Origin: CAZLHO01 sp964559455
GTDB taxonomy: Bacteria > Krumholzibacteriota > Krumholzibacteriia > LZORAL124-64-63
DNA length: 14,577 nucleotides
Assembly: GCA_964559455.1 (NCBI GenBank)
Contig: CAZLHO010000064.1
Span: 1 to 14,577 of the forward strand
Reading direction: 5' to 3'
The stretch's first letter is position 1. The number at the start of each line of letters is the position of its first letter. Of this stretch, positions 1-7,077 are shown piece after piece. The notes under the pieces are model-generated. The model did no database searches. It was given only the letters and a program-made list of their open reading frames with translations, and was not told where the DNA came from. The position numbers and the translations under genes are program-made.

Positions 1-1296
1 CACACCGGCAAGGGCGATTTTCCCGGCATCGTCCTGCCGCGGAGCGAGACCGCCGACGCCGAGCACATCGTCCTGAAGCTGGACACCGGTTACAACATCG
101 GCCTGCACTACGACTCGGTCACCGGCATCGAGGTCGGCGGCAGCAGGCAGGCCAACTACAAGATCCCCGAGCAGGACTTCCCCTACGATCCGATCAAGCC
201 GCGGGTCAAGCTCTTCGGCACCGGCGGCACCATCGCCAGCCGCCTGGACTACCGCACCGGCGCCGTGATCCCCGCCTTCTCGCCCGGCGAGCTCTACGGC
301 TCGGTGCCCGAACTGGCGGACGTCTGCAACCTGCAGACCGAGAAGCTTTTCGGCGTCTTCAGCGAGAACATGGGGCCCGACCAGTGGATCGGCACCGCCG
401 AGGCCATCGCCCGCGAGATCGAGAAGGGCGTGGCCGGCATCGTCGTCGGCCACGGCACCGACACCATGCACCACACGGCCGCCATCCTGACCTTCATGCT
501 GCAGGACCTGCCGGTGCCCGTCGTGATGGTGGGCAGCCAGCGCTCCAGCGACCGACCCTCGTCCGACGCCGCGATCAACCTGATCAACGCCACCCGCACC
601 GCCGCCACCAGCGACATCGCGGAGGTCATGGTCTGCATGTTCGGGCCGACCAGCGACCAGTACGGCCTGCTGCACCGGGGCACCCGCGTGCGCAAGATGC
701 ACTCCAGCTACCGTTCGACCTTCCGCACCATCAGCGACATCCCGCTGGGCAAGGTCGACGCCGACGGCGTCACCCCCTTCCGCGAGGACTACAACCGGCG
801 CCGCGAGGACAATTCCGTGAGCCTCAAGGCGGTCTTCGACGATCGCGTCTCCATCGTCTACTACTACCCCGCGATGAAGCCGGACGTCATCGACTCCCTG
901 GTCGATAACGGCTACAAGGGCATCGTGATCGCCGGCACCGGCCTTGGCCACGTCAACCGCCCCCTCTACCCCGCCCTGAAGCGGGCGCAGGAGGCCGGCG
1001 TGTCGGTGTTCATGACCGTGCAGACCCTGTGGGGCTACGTGCAGATGTACGTCTACGAGACGGGACGCGAGATCATGGAGCTGGGCGTCGTCCCCGCGGC
1101 CAACATGCTGCCCGAGGTGGCCTTCGTGAAGCTGGGCTGGGCCCTGGGACAGACCGACGATCCCGAAGAGGTCAAGCGGATCATGCTGACGCCGGTCAAC
1201 GGCGAGATCACCGACCGCGAGCCCCACAACGGCTACCTGGTCTTCCAGGGCGGCATCCCCGAGGTGGACGAGTTCATCTCCCAGTACTGGAAATGA
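1..1296 (+). CDS. gatD: Glu-tRNA(Gln) amidotransferase subunit D (GatD), 5'-truncated
   Basis: The reading frame is open from the first base of the window (431 codons visible), so the start lies upstream. GatD is usually about 430-440 aa, so only a short N-terminal piece should be missing. GatD releases ammonia from Asn/Gln for GatE, which amidates Glu-tRNA(Gln) to Gln-tRNA(Gln). The first ~65 visible residues match the small GatD N-terminal domain (PGIVLPRSE, then a YNIGLHYDSV stretch). From about residue 70 comes an L-asparaginase fold: GTGGTIAS with the catalytic Thr at 77, Tyr84 in LDYRTGAV, the HGTDT motif with Thr153-Asp154, and the active-site Lys232 in RVRKMHSS. This is the full catalytic set of the asparaginase family. 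The linked N-terminal domain separates GatD from free asparaginases. The classical literature assigns GatDE to archaea, so a bacterial copy is notable. GatE is not in the window. The stop overlaps the next start (ATGA). Confidence 0.9.
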   Translation, partial: HTGKGDFPGIVLPRSETADAEHIVLKLDTGYNIGLHYDSVTGIEVGGSRQANYKIPEQDFPYDPIKPRVKLFGTGGTIASRLDYRTGAVIPAFSPGELYGSVPELADVCNLQTEKLFGVFSENMGPDQWIGTAEAIAREIEKGVAGIVVGHGTDTMHHTAAILTFMLQDLPVPVVMVGSQRSSDRPSSDAAINLINATRTAATSDIAEVMVCMFGPTSDQYGLLHRGTRVRKMHSSYRSTFRTISDIPLGKVDADGVTPFREDYNRRREDNSVSLKAVFDDRVSIVYYYPAMKPDVIDSLVDNGYKGIVIAGTGLGHVNRPLYPALKRAQEAGVSVFMTVQTLWGYVQMYVYETGREIMELGVVPAANMLPEVAFVKLGWALGQTDDPEEVKRIMLTPVNGEITDREPHNGYLVFQGGIPEVDEFISQYWK

Positions 1297-2057
1297 ACCC
1301 GGCGACGCGCTGGCGCGAGACCTTCAACGTCCGGTCCTACGACATGGACCCGCGGGGCCGGCTCTCGCCCGTGGCCCTCTGCAACTTCCTCCAGGAAGCG
1401 GGATCGAACCACGCCCACGCCCTGGGCTGCGCCGTCGACCAGCTGCTGCCCCGGGGCCTGACCTGGGTGATCTCGCGGCTGCACTTCCGGCTCGACCGCT
1501 ACCCCCGTTGGCGCGAGCAGCTGACCGTCGAGACCTGGGCCTCGACCCGTTCCGGGCGTTTCTTCCTGAGGGAATTCCGGCTGCTGGACGGCGAGGACCG
1601 CCCGATCGGCGCGGCCACCAGTTCGTGGCTGGTGCTGGACATCGCCGCGCGGCGCGCCGTGGACGACCCCGACTTCGCCGCGGACATGCCCTTCGTCGCC
1701 GAGCGGGCCATGGCCGACGACTTCGCCCGCCTGCCCGAGCCGCGGGAGGCAGCGCACCGCCAGGAGTACGACGTCCGCCTGGGCGACCTGGACGTCAACC
1801 GCCACGTCAACAACGTGCATTACGTGGCCTGGGCCCTGGAGGCCGTGCCGACCGCGGTCTGGCGCGCGAAGCGCCTGGTCGGCGTCGAGATCTCCTTCCG
1901 CGCCGAGGGCCGCCACGGCGACACCATCGAGTCGATCTGCGACGCGACCGACGACGGCGACGGCTTCCGCCACAGCGTGCGCCGGGTCGGCGACGGCGTC
2001 GAATTGGCGCGCCTGCGCACGGCCTGGCGCCCCGAAGGCGGGGCCGCAAGGATTTGA
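1293..2057 (+). CDS. Acyl-ACP thioesterase, FatA/FatB-like
   Basis: A 254-aa protein with two predicted hotdog domains, resembling plant and bacterial acyl-ACP thioesterases that hydrolyse acyl-ACP to free fatty acid and end chain elongation. The N-terminal half has the family pattern RSYDMDPRGRLSP, NFLQEAGSNHAHALG, and LTWVISRLHFRLDRYPRW. The second hotdog carries the active-site strand DLDVNRHVNN, with Asp167, Asn169 and His171 matching the catalytic Asp/Asn/His of the plant enzymes. Glu205 in FRAEG is the likely catalytic Glu; the neighbouring Cys of plant enzymes is Gly206 here. The ATG at 1293 overlaps the gatD stop as ATGA. No good Shine-Dalgarno precedes it, so translation probably depends on coupling to gatD. 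The same frame is open further upstream, but that part only shadows gatD, and the family N-terminus begins right after this ATG. Chain-length preference cannot be read from the sequence. Confidence 0.88.
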   Translation: MNPATRWRETFNVRSYDMDPRGRLSPVALCNFLQEAGSNHAHALGCAVDQLLPRGLTWVISRLHFRLDRYPRWREQLTVETWASTRSGRFFLREFRLLDGEDRPIGAATSSWLVLDIAARRAVDDPDFAADMPFVAERAMADDFARLPEPREAAHRQEYDVRLGDLDVNRHVNNVHYVAWALEAVPTAVWRAKRLVGVEISFRAEGRHGDTIESICDATDDGDGFRHSVRRVGDGVELARLRTAWRPEGGAARI

Positions 2058-2063
2058 CCGGGA

Positions 2064-2846
2064 TCAGAGGGCCAGGTACCAGGCCCAGAAGCGGGGGCCC
2101 CACAGCATCGCGGCGGCCGCCGCGGGCGCCAGGAAGGCGCCGTAGGGAAGCTCCGTGCGGCCGCCGGCCCGGCCGGCGGCGATCAGGATCCCGCCCACGA
2201 CCGAACCCGCCAGCGACCCGAGCATCATCGTCAGCACCACGCCCTGCCAGCCCAGGCAGGCGCCCAGGGCGCCGGCCAGCTTGACGTCGCCGCCGCCCAG
2301 CCCCTCGACGCCCCGCACCGACCGGTAGACGGTCCCCAGCAGCCAGAAGCCGCCGGCGCCGACGACGGCTCCGATCACGGCGTCCAGCCGGGCGGTGCCG
2401 AAGAGCGGGCTGGCCGCCAGGCCCAGGACCAGCGCGGGCAGGGTGATCGCGTCGGGAATGATGCGGTGCTCGAGATCGATGGCGAAGACCGCGACCAGCG
2501 CCAGCAGCAGGGCGACCCGCGCCGCCGCCGCCGCCGCGGTGGGCGAAGTGTGGATCGCGGCCAGCATGCAGAGCGCGCCCAGCAGCTCGACCACCGGGTA
2601 GCGGATCGAGATCGGGCCGCTGCAGTGACGGCAACGGCCGCGCAGCAGGATGTATGAGAGCACGGGCAGATTGTCCCGCGCCGCCACGGTCTCGCCGCAA
2701 TGCGGACACTGCGACCGGGGACCCCAGAGCGAGCCCCCCCGCGGCAGGCGGTGGATCACCACGTTCAGGAAACTCCCCAGGCAAAGCCCCAGGGCCACGA
2801 GGGCCAGGGGCAGCCCGGGCAGGACGTCAAGCCATTCAGCCCGCAA
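2064..2846 (-). CDS. pilD: Prepilin peptidase / N-methyltransferase PilD
   Basis: A 260-aa polytopic inner-membrane aspartic protease that cleaves prepilin leaders after the conserved Gly and N-methylates the new N-terminus. Residues ~20-100 form the methyltransferase-type cytoplasmic domain, with two CxxC pairs (Cys47/50 and Cys72/75) that bind zinc in this family, and the usual GSFLNVVIHRLP lead-in. The A24 peptidase domain follows, with catalytic Asp124 in the DLEHRIIPD motif and Asp187 in GGGDVK. About seven or eight hydrophobic segments are visible. The start is TTG: a GGAAGGAG-type Shine-Dalgarno lies 9 nt upstream, and the N-terminus then has the expected length. It is the last gene of the pil operon, 24 nt after the 241-aa membrane protein. 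It should process the pilin and minor pilins encoded upstream. Confidence 0.96.
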   Translation of the reverse strand: MRAEWLDVLPGLPLALVALGLCLGSFLNVVIHRLPRGGSLWGPRSQCPHCGETVAARDNLPVLSYILLRGRCRHCSGPISIRYPVVELLGALCMLAAIHTSPTAAAAAARVALLLALVAVFAIDLEHRIIPDAITLPALVLGLAASPLFGTARLDAVIGAVVGAGGFWLLGTVYRSVRGVEGLGGGDVKLAGALGACLGWQGVVLTMMLGSLAGSVVGGILIAAGRAGGRTELPYGAFLAPAAAAAMLWGPRFWAWYLAL

Positions 2847-2855
2847 AGCGCGCCG

Positions 2856-2861
2856 CTCCTT
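2856..2861 (-). promoter_or_regulatory. Ribosome binding site deciding the TTG start of pilD
   Basis: The - strand reads AAGGAG, 9 nt before the TTG at 2846. No competing ATG or GTG in this frame has a comparable site, so the rare TTG start is well supported. Confidence 0.75.
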
Positions 2862-2870
2862 CCCGTCCGG

Positions 2871-3596
2871 TCAGTTCCGGGCCAGCGTCCAGTAGCCGAA
2901 GCCCAGCACCAGCACGCCCAGCAGGACGTAGGTCCACGTCATGCCGTAGGCGTCGACGACCGGGGTGAAGAAGCCCGCGAGCTGCATGGCCAGCGAGTTG
3001 CCGGCGTTCAGCGCGTTCTCCAGGAAATTGCCGAACCCCGACTCGTTCTCGACGGCGAAACGGCCGCCGGGAATCTTGCTGACGCCGAAGATCGCCTTCA
3101 TCGCGAAACCGACGGCCGCGATGACCACGAGCACAGCCACCACCCGCAACCGGTGCGGCCAGGGCGAGATCCCCCGGAAGAGGCGCCGCGGCATCTTCGC
3201 CGTCGCCGGCACGGGCCGCGCCCTCTGCAGCTCGGCGCCGCCGAGGCGCACGCCCATCAGCTTGTGCAGGAAGATGTAGTGCTCGTGCCAGATCTGGCCG
3301 AACTCCTTGCGCACCCACGTCACCTGGGCCGGATCGTTGTCCAGCGAGATGTGGCGCTTCAAAAGGTTCGTCATGTCGGCGATCTCCTGGCGCGCCTCGC
3401 CGGCCATCTCGGTCGGCAGGGACTGCTCCAGGTGCTGCAGCAGCGTGGCGATCCTGGCCTTGATCGTCAGGAAGCGCTTCTGCTCGCTGAGCGGGATCTC
3501 CTCCATGCCCACCACCTGCGAGACGATCTCGTGGTAAGCCATCCACAGCCGGATCAGGCTCTTCAGGCGCCAGCGCGCTCTCACGTGTTCGAACAT
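2871..3596 (-). CDS. Uncharacterised membrane protein of the pil operon
   Basis: A 241-aa protein I do not recognise. Residues 1-~145 look cytoplasmic, helical and charged, rich in Glu/Gln/Arg/His (for example a QKRFLTIKARIATLLQHLEQ helix). A basic stretch (~136-151) leads into a transmembrane segment at ~151-171. A loop follows with a possible amphipathic or membrane-dipping helix (~200-216), and a second transmembrane segment at ~219-238 ends the protein. There is no Walker motif, cysteine or signal peptide. The ATG has a GAGGGGGAG Shine-Dalgarno 6 nt upstream. It lies 27 nt after pilT and 24 nt before pilD, co-directional with both, so it is almost certainly co-transcribed with the pilus genes. 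A role in pilus function or its regulation is inferred from position only; an accessory to the unusual PilT-like ATPase is one possibility. Confidence 0.8.
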   Translation of the reverse strand: MFEHVRARWRLKSLIRLWMAYHEIVSQVVGMEEIPLSEQKRFLTIKARIATLLQHLEQSLPTEMAGEARQEIADMTNLLKRHISLDNDPAQVTWVRKEFGQIWHEHYIFLHKLMGVRLGGAELQRARPVPATAKMPRRLFRGISPWPHRLRVVAVLVVIAAVGFAMKAIFGVSKIPGGRFAVENESGFGNFLENALNAGNSLAMQLAGFFTPVVDAYGMTWTYVLLGVLVLGFGYWTLARN

Positions 3597-3623
3597 CGTT
3601 CACTCCCCCTCTGCCCGGCGGGC

Positions 3624-4688
3624 CTAACCCATGACCAGGCGGATCTTCTCCGGATCGATCATCCTCGAGATGACGTCCGTCTTGTGCACGATCCCCTCCT
3701 TGTGGAGGTTCAGCAGCGAATCGTCCATCAGGATCATGCCCTGGTTGGAGCTGCTGGAGATCGTGTTGTTGATCTGATGGACCTTGCCCTCGCGGATCAG
3801 GTTCGCCACCGATCCGTTGATGAAGAGCACCTCGCGGGCCGCGACCCGTCCCGGCGCGTCCGCCCGGCGCATCAGCACCTGCGAGAGCACGGCCTTCAGG
3901 GTCAGGGCCAGCCGGGTGCGGATCTCGGCCTGGTCGTTCAGCGGGAAGACGTCGATGATCCGGTTGATCGTCTTCGCCGCGGACTGGGTCGAGAGCGTGC
4001 TCAGCACCAGGTTGCCCGTCTCGGCCGCGGTCAGCGCGACCTCGATCGTCTCGCGGTCGCGCATCTCGCCGACCAGGATGACGTGGGCCATCTGGCGCAG
4101 GGCGCCCTTGAGGCCGACCACGTAGTCGCGTGTGTCGTGTCCCACCTCCCGCTGGTCGATCACGCAGACCTTCGAGGGCAGATGGAACTCGATCGGGTCC
4201 TCGATGGTCACGATGTGCCGGGGCAGGTGGTGCTCCGTGTTCATGTATTCGAGCAGGCTGGCCAGGGTCGTCGACTTGCCGGCGCCCGTGGGCCCGGTGA
4301 CCAGGATCAGCCCGTTCGGGATGTTGAGCAGCCGCGTGAGCAGATGCTCCGAGATGCCGATCTCCGAGTAGTGCGGCACCTTCAGGGGCACCACGCGCAG
4401 CACGACGGCCACCGATCCACGCTGCATGTAGACGTTCGCGCGGAATCGGGCCACGTTCTCCAGCTCGAAGCCGAGATCCATCTCATGGGTGCGTTCGAAA
4501 GTCTCACGTTGCCTCTCGGACATCATCTCGTAGGCGATCCGTTTGCTCTCCTCCCCGGAGAGCGGCAGGCCGGGCTCAAGCCGGTGCAGCTCTCCGTGGA
4601 GGTGAAAGGTCACGGGCGCGCCCGCGGAGATGATGATGTCCGAGGTGCCTCGCCGCACGGCCTCGACCAGGATGTCGCGCAGCTCCAT
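3624..4688 (-). CDS. pilT: PilT-family twitching/retraction ATPase, atypical His box
   Basis: A 354-aa protein with the full PilT layout and length: an N-terminal PAS-like domain (SDIIISAGAPVTFHLHGEL) and a RecA-like ATPase domain. Walker A is GPTGAGKST at 132-140, the Asp box is TIEDPIEF at 161-168, and the Walker B/catalytic Glu region is ILVGEMRD at 204-211 (Glu208). The C-terminal NLIREGKVHQI helix is typical of retraction ATPases. PilT hexamers on PilC normally power pilus disassembly. Two positions are odd. The DPD that normally precedes Walker B is MAH (200-202), and the His box, normally TLHTxSA, is TLSTQSA with Ser at 233; the nucleotide codon is TCG. It could be a PilU-like or altered-activity paralogue, and a standard PilT may exist elsewhere. 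The ATG has a strong GGAGGGGGG Shine-Dalgarno. It lies 38 nt after pilQ. Confidence 0.9.
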   Translation of the reverse strand: MELRDILVEAVRRGTSDIIISAGAPVTFHLHGELHRLEPGLPLSGEESKRIAYEMMSERQRETFERTHEMDLGFELENVARFRANVYMQRGSVAVVLRVVPLKVPHYSEIGISEHLLTRLLNIPNGLILVTGPTGAGKSTTLASLLEYMNTEHHLPRHIVTIEDPIEFHLPSKVCVIDQREVGHDTRDYVVGLKGALRQMAHVILVGEMRDRETIEVALTAAETGNLVLSTLSTQSAAKTINRIIDVFPLNDQAEIRTRLALTLKAVLSQVLMRRADAPGRVAAREVLFINGSVANLIREGKVHQINNTISSSSNQGMILMDDSLLNLHKEGIVHKTDVISRMIDPEKIRLVMG

Positions 4689-4726
4689 GGCAGTCCCCCC
4701 TCCAATTGAATACGACGCTTCCGCGC

Positions 4727-6049
4727 CTACTTCTCGAACAGACTCGAAACGCCGTCGGGGTCGGCCTGCGGCAGTTCGCTGCCGTGGTCGCCGACGATGC
4801 GCGGCGTGATCTCGATCACCAGGTCCAGCCGGATCTTCTCGTTGCGATAGTGGCGGAAGAGCTGCCCGAGCAGGGGCAGGTCGCCCAGCAACGGCACCTT
4901 CTTCACGGTCTCGCGATCCTCCTCGGACAGCAGGCCGCCCAGGTAGATCTTCTCGCCGTCCTTCACTCGCACCAGGGTGCGGGCGCGGCGGGTCGAGGTC
5001 TGCGGCAGGTCGTCGTCCGGACCCACGAACTGCAGGATCCGCGAGACTTCGGGCTCGACCAGCGTCGTGATCATGCCGCCCTCGGAAATGCGCGGCAGGA
5101 TGTTCAGCCGGACGCCGACGTCGATCTTCTCGAGCTGGATCGTCTGCAACACGCCGCCGGCCCCGCCGGGCTGCTGCAGCGAAGTGATCACCACGGGCAC
5201 GGTCTCGCCGGCGAAGATCTCGGCCGCCACTCCGTCCACGGTCACGACCTTGGAATTGGTCAGCAGCCGGGCGTTGCCGTCGGTGAGCAGGGCCTCGAGC
5301 GCGATCTCGAAGGCTGCGTTCTGGCGGTAGACGCGCGAGAAGTCGCCGAACTCGCTGAACTCCAGGTCGTCGGGCATGGCGCCCTGGTTGCTGGAGCCCT
5401 GGTAGCCCTCGGTGATCACCGTCGTGACGTCGGTGATCTTCTCCCAGTCGAAGCCGATCTCCTTCAGCGCCGAGGTGTTGACCTCGATCATGCGCGCCTC
5501 GAGGATCACCTGCTGGGGCTTGGTGTCCATCTCGTCGACGATGCTCTGGGCGATCTCGATCTGGGCCGGCGTGCCGACCATGATCACCCGGCTGTTCGTC
5601 TCGTCCATGCGCACTTCCCTGGTCAGGATCTCCAGGGCCGACCCCACCTCGGCCGGGTCCGCGTATTCCAGGTCGAAGACCTTGGCCTGCAGTCCGGTCT
5701 GGGTGTTCAGCGTCTGGGGCGAGGCGACCAGGATCATGTTCCCGGTCCGCTCGTAGCCCAGGCCCGAGGCGCGGACGATCTGGGTCAGCGCCTGGTCGAA
5801 GGGAGTGTCCTTGAGGCGCAGCGAGATCAGGCGGCCCTGGATCTCGGGGCTCGTGATGATGTTCATCCCGCTGCGGTCAGCCAGGATCTTCAGGATCTCG
5901 ACGACGGCGGTGTCGTCGGCCTGGAGCGTGACCAGCCCGGGGGCGCTGCTCTGCTGCGCCTGGGCCGGACCGGCCGCGATCGGCAGCACGACGGCCGCGA
6001 AGAGCAGCAGGCCCGCCAGATTCGGGACAAAATTGGCAATCGGCTTCAT
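4727..6049 (-). CDS. pilQ: Type IV pilus secretin PilQ (compact form)
   Basis: A 440-aa outer-membrane secretin that forms the ring through which the pilus exits. Residues 1-31 are a Sec signal peptide (hydrophobic core LLLFAAVVLPIAA, cleavage after AQA). Residues ~38-110 are an STN/N0-type domain, ~120-178 a secretin N1 (KH-like) domain, and ~245-417 the secretin barrel domain, including the VPLLGDLPLLGQLFR signature at 385-399 and the closing RLDLVIEITPRIV strand. It is much shorter than proteobacterial PilQ (over 600 aa), because it has no AMIN domains and only one N1-type repeat. A C-terminal tail (~421-440) follows the barrel. The ATG is fixed by a perfect AAGGAGG 8 nt upstream. It is the last gene of the pilMNOPQ block, 18 nt after pilP. 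Confidence 0.95.
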   Translation of the reverse strand: MKPIANFVPNLAGLLLFAAVVLPIAAGPAQAQQSSAPGLVTLQADDTAVVEILKILADRSGMNIITSPEIQGRLISLRLKDTPFDQALTQIVRASGLGYERTGNMILVASPQTLNTQTGLQAKVFDLEYADPAEVGSALEILTREVRMDETNSRVIMVGTPAQIEIAQSIVDEMDTKPQQVILEARMIEVNTSALKEIGFDWEKITDVTTVITEGYQGSSNQGAMPDDLEFSEFGDFSRVYRQNAAFEIALEALLTDGNARLLTNSKVVTVDGVAAEIFAGETVPVVITSLQQPGGAGGVLQTIQLEKIDVGVRLNILPRISEGGMITTLVEPEVSRILQFVGPDDDLPQTSTRRARTLVRVKDGEKIYLGGLLSEEDRETVKKVPLLGDLPLLGQLFRHYRNEKIRLDLVIEITPRIVGDHGSELPQADPDGVSSLFEK

Positions 6050-6057
6050 TTAGGCTT

Positions 6058-6064
6058 CCTCCTT
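6058..6064 (-). promoter_or_regulatory. Consensus Shine-Dalgarno of pilQ
   Basis: The - strand reads AAGGAGG, 8 nt before the pilQ ATG and just after the pilP TGA. It is the best-matching ribosome binding site in the window and suggests strong secretin translation. Confidence 0.8.
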
Positions 6065-6067
6065 GAG

Positions 6068-6544
6068 TCAAGGCAGAACGATGATCTCGTCGCCTTTGCT
6101 GATCCGGACCGAGGTCTCTGTGATCTCGGCCACGATCCATCCTAGGAATTCGTCACCCACACGAAGCCATGCGGAAGTCTCTTCGGCTGCGCTCAAACGG
6201 GCCGTGGGATTGACGTGGTCGAAAAGCAGCGCCTTCAGCTTGGGAAGCACCACCGGCGTCGGCGCGGGCGCCTGCGGGGTCGTCTTCTTCCAGAGGTGGT
6301 AGGGCGGCCGGAACGGGTCACGGATGCCCTGCTCGGCCTGGGCGATCAGGGAATCCTGCACCGTGAGGGTCTCGACCTCGACGTTGGTCACCGCGGCCGG
6401 GGCGTCGACATGGGCCATGCCCACGTCCTCGCCCAGCAGGATCATGGCCGTCCGGCCGGCATGCGCGCCCAGGAACAGTCCCAGCGCCAGCAGCACGGCG
6501 AAGAAGATCCAGAAGAAGCGTTGGTTCAGAATCCGGTCCGCCAT
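6068..6544 (-). CDS. pilP: Type IV pilus assembly protein PilP / GspC-like periplasmic linker
   Basis: A 158-aa protein. It starts at the ATG at 6544, which follows a GGGAGGGGG site inside the end of pilO and lies only 2 nt after the pilO stop; the open frame further upstream is only a pilO shadow. Residues ~9-27 form a single hydrophobic anchor (FFWIFFAVLLALGLFLG). A periplasmic linker includes the family motif RDPFRPP (75-81) and a Pro-rich stretch (PQAPAPTP). A C-terminal beta-rich HR/PDZ-adjacent domain follows (KLKALLFDHVNPTARLS, AWLRVGDEFLGWIVAEI, RISKGDEIIVL). PilP normally bridges PilN/PilO to the secretin PilQ. Classical PilP is a lipoprotein, but this one has no lipobox cysteine and no cysteine at all, so it looks anchored like GspC of type II secretion. 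Confidence 0.88.
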   Translation of the reverse strand: MADRILNQRFFWIFFAVLLALGLFLGAHAGRTAMILLGEDVGMAHVDAPAAVTNVEVETLTVQDSLIAQAEQGIRDPFRPPYHLWKKTTPQAPAPTPVVLPKLKALLFDHVNPTARLSAAEETSAWLRVGDEFLGWIVAEITETSVRISKGDEIIVLP

Positions 6545-6546
6545 GG

Positions 6547-7077
6547 CTACTGCCCCCTCCCCGTATCGTAGATCGAGATGTTGAAGCGGCCTTCGATCTG
6601 GCTGCTGCCCTCGATCTCGGTGATCACGAAAGCGTCGATGGTGGCGAGACGGCGATCCTGTTCCAGGGAGCGCACGAACTGCAGCACGCCGGCGTAGCGC
6701 CCAGTCAGCCGCAGCGAGAACTGGGAGCGGTGGAGCTTGCCGTAGGCGCTGGAGGCCTCGGTGATCAATTCCAGCTGGGTCAGCTTGGCCTCGGCCAGCT
6801 TCCCGTTCAGATAGCTCACGGCGTCGCCGTCTCCGACGCCCTCCAGCAGGTCCACCAGGTTTCCGACTTCGAGATAGGCGGCCAGTTCGTCGCCCTGACG
6901 GAGATGGTTCTGGTGGTCCTGCAGCTCCTCCATCAGCCGCTGCCGCTCGCCGGCGATCCGATCCAGTTCCAGGCGCTGGGGCCGGGTCATGCCGACCTCG
7001 ACCGCGACGGCGGCCAACAGCATGAGAACGGCCAGGAAGAGCAGGGGGCGCAGGTGAGCGCGGTCCTTGGGGGACAT
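6547..7077 (-). CDS. pilO: Type IV pilus inner-membrane alignment protein PilO
   Basis: A 176-aa bitopic protein with a transmembrane segment at ~11-29 (RPLLFLAVLMLLAAVAVEV). A predicted coiled coil follows (~34-65, rich in Glu/Gln/Arg/Leu), then a ferredoxin-like periplasmic domain (HRSQFSLRLTGRYAGVLQFVRSLEQDRRLATIDAFVI). PilO pairs with PilN in the periplasm to form the alignment complex between platform and secretin. The ATG at 7077 overlaps the pilN stop by one base (TGATG), which suggests translational coupling and fits fixed stoichiometry with PilN. Confidence 0.9.
   Translation of the reverse strand: MSPKDRAHLRPLLFLAVLMLLAAVAVEVGMTRPQRLELDRIAGERQRLMEELQDHQNHLRQGDELAAYLEVGNLVDLLEGVGDGDAVSYLNGKLAEAKLTQLELITEASSAYGKLHRSQFSLRLTGRYAGVLQFVRSLEQDRRLATIDAFVITEIEGSSQIEGRFNISIYDTGRGQ

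Noticed and set aside
1029..1292. N-terminal extension of the thioesterase frame inside gatD
   Set aside because: The extension is Arg/Gly-rich and overlaps conserved gatD sequence. The thioesterase family N-terminus begins at the ATG at 1293.
2109..2124. Perfect 16-bp palindrome CGCGGCGGCCGCCGCG
   Set aside because: It lies in an Ala-codon run at the 3' end of pilD. Such GC palindromes are expected by chance in Ala-rich coding DNA at this GC level.
2700..4709. A 669-aa open frame on the + strand, rich in His/Arg/Asp/Gln
   Set aside because: It is antisense to pilD, the membrane protein and pilT, whose motifs are unmistakable. Its composition is the usual shadow of high-GC coding DNA.
4706..6145. 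A 479-aa + strand open frame opposite pilQ
   Set aside because: Low-complexity Asp/His/Leu/Gln shadow of the secretin gene, with no domain signature or ribosome binding site.
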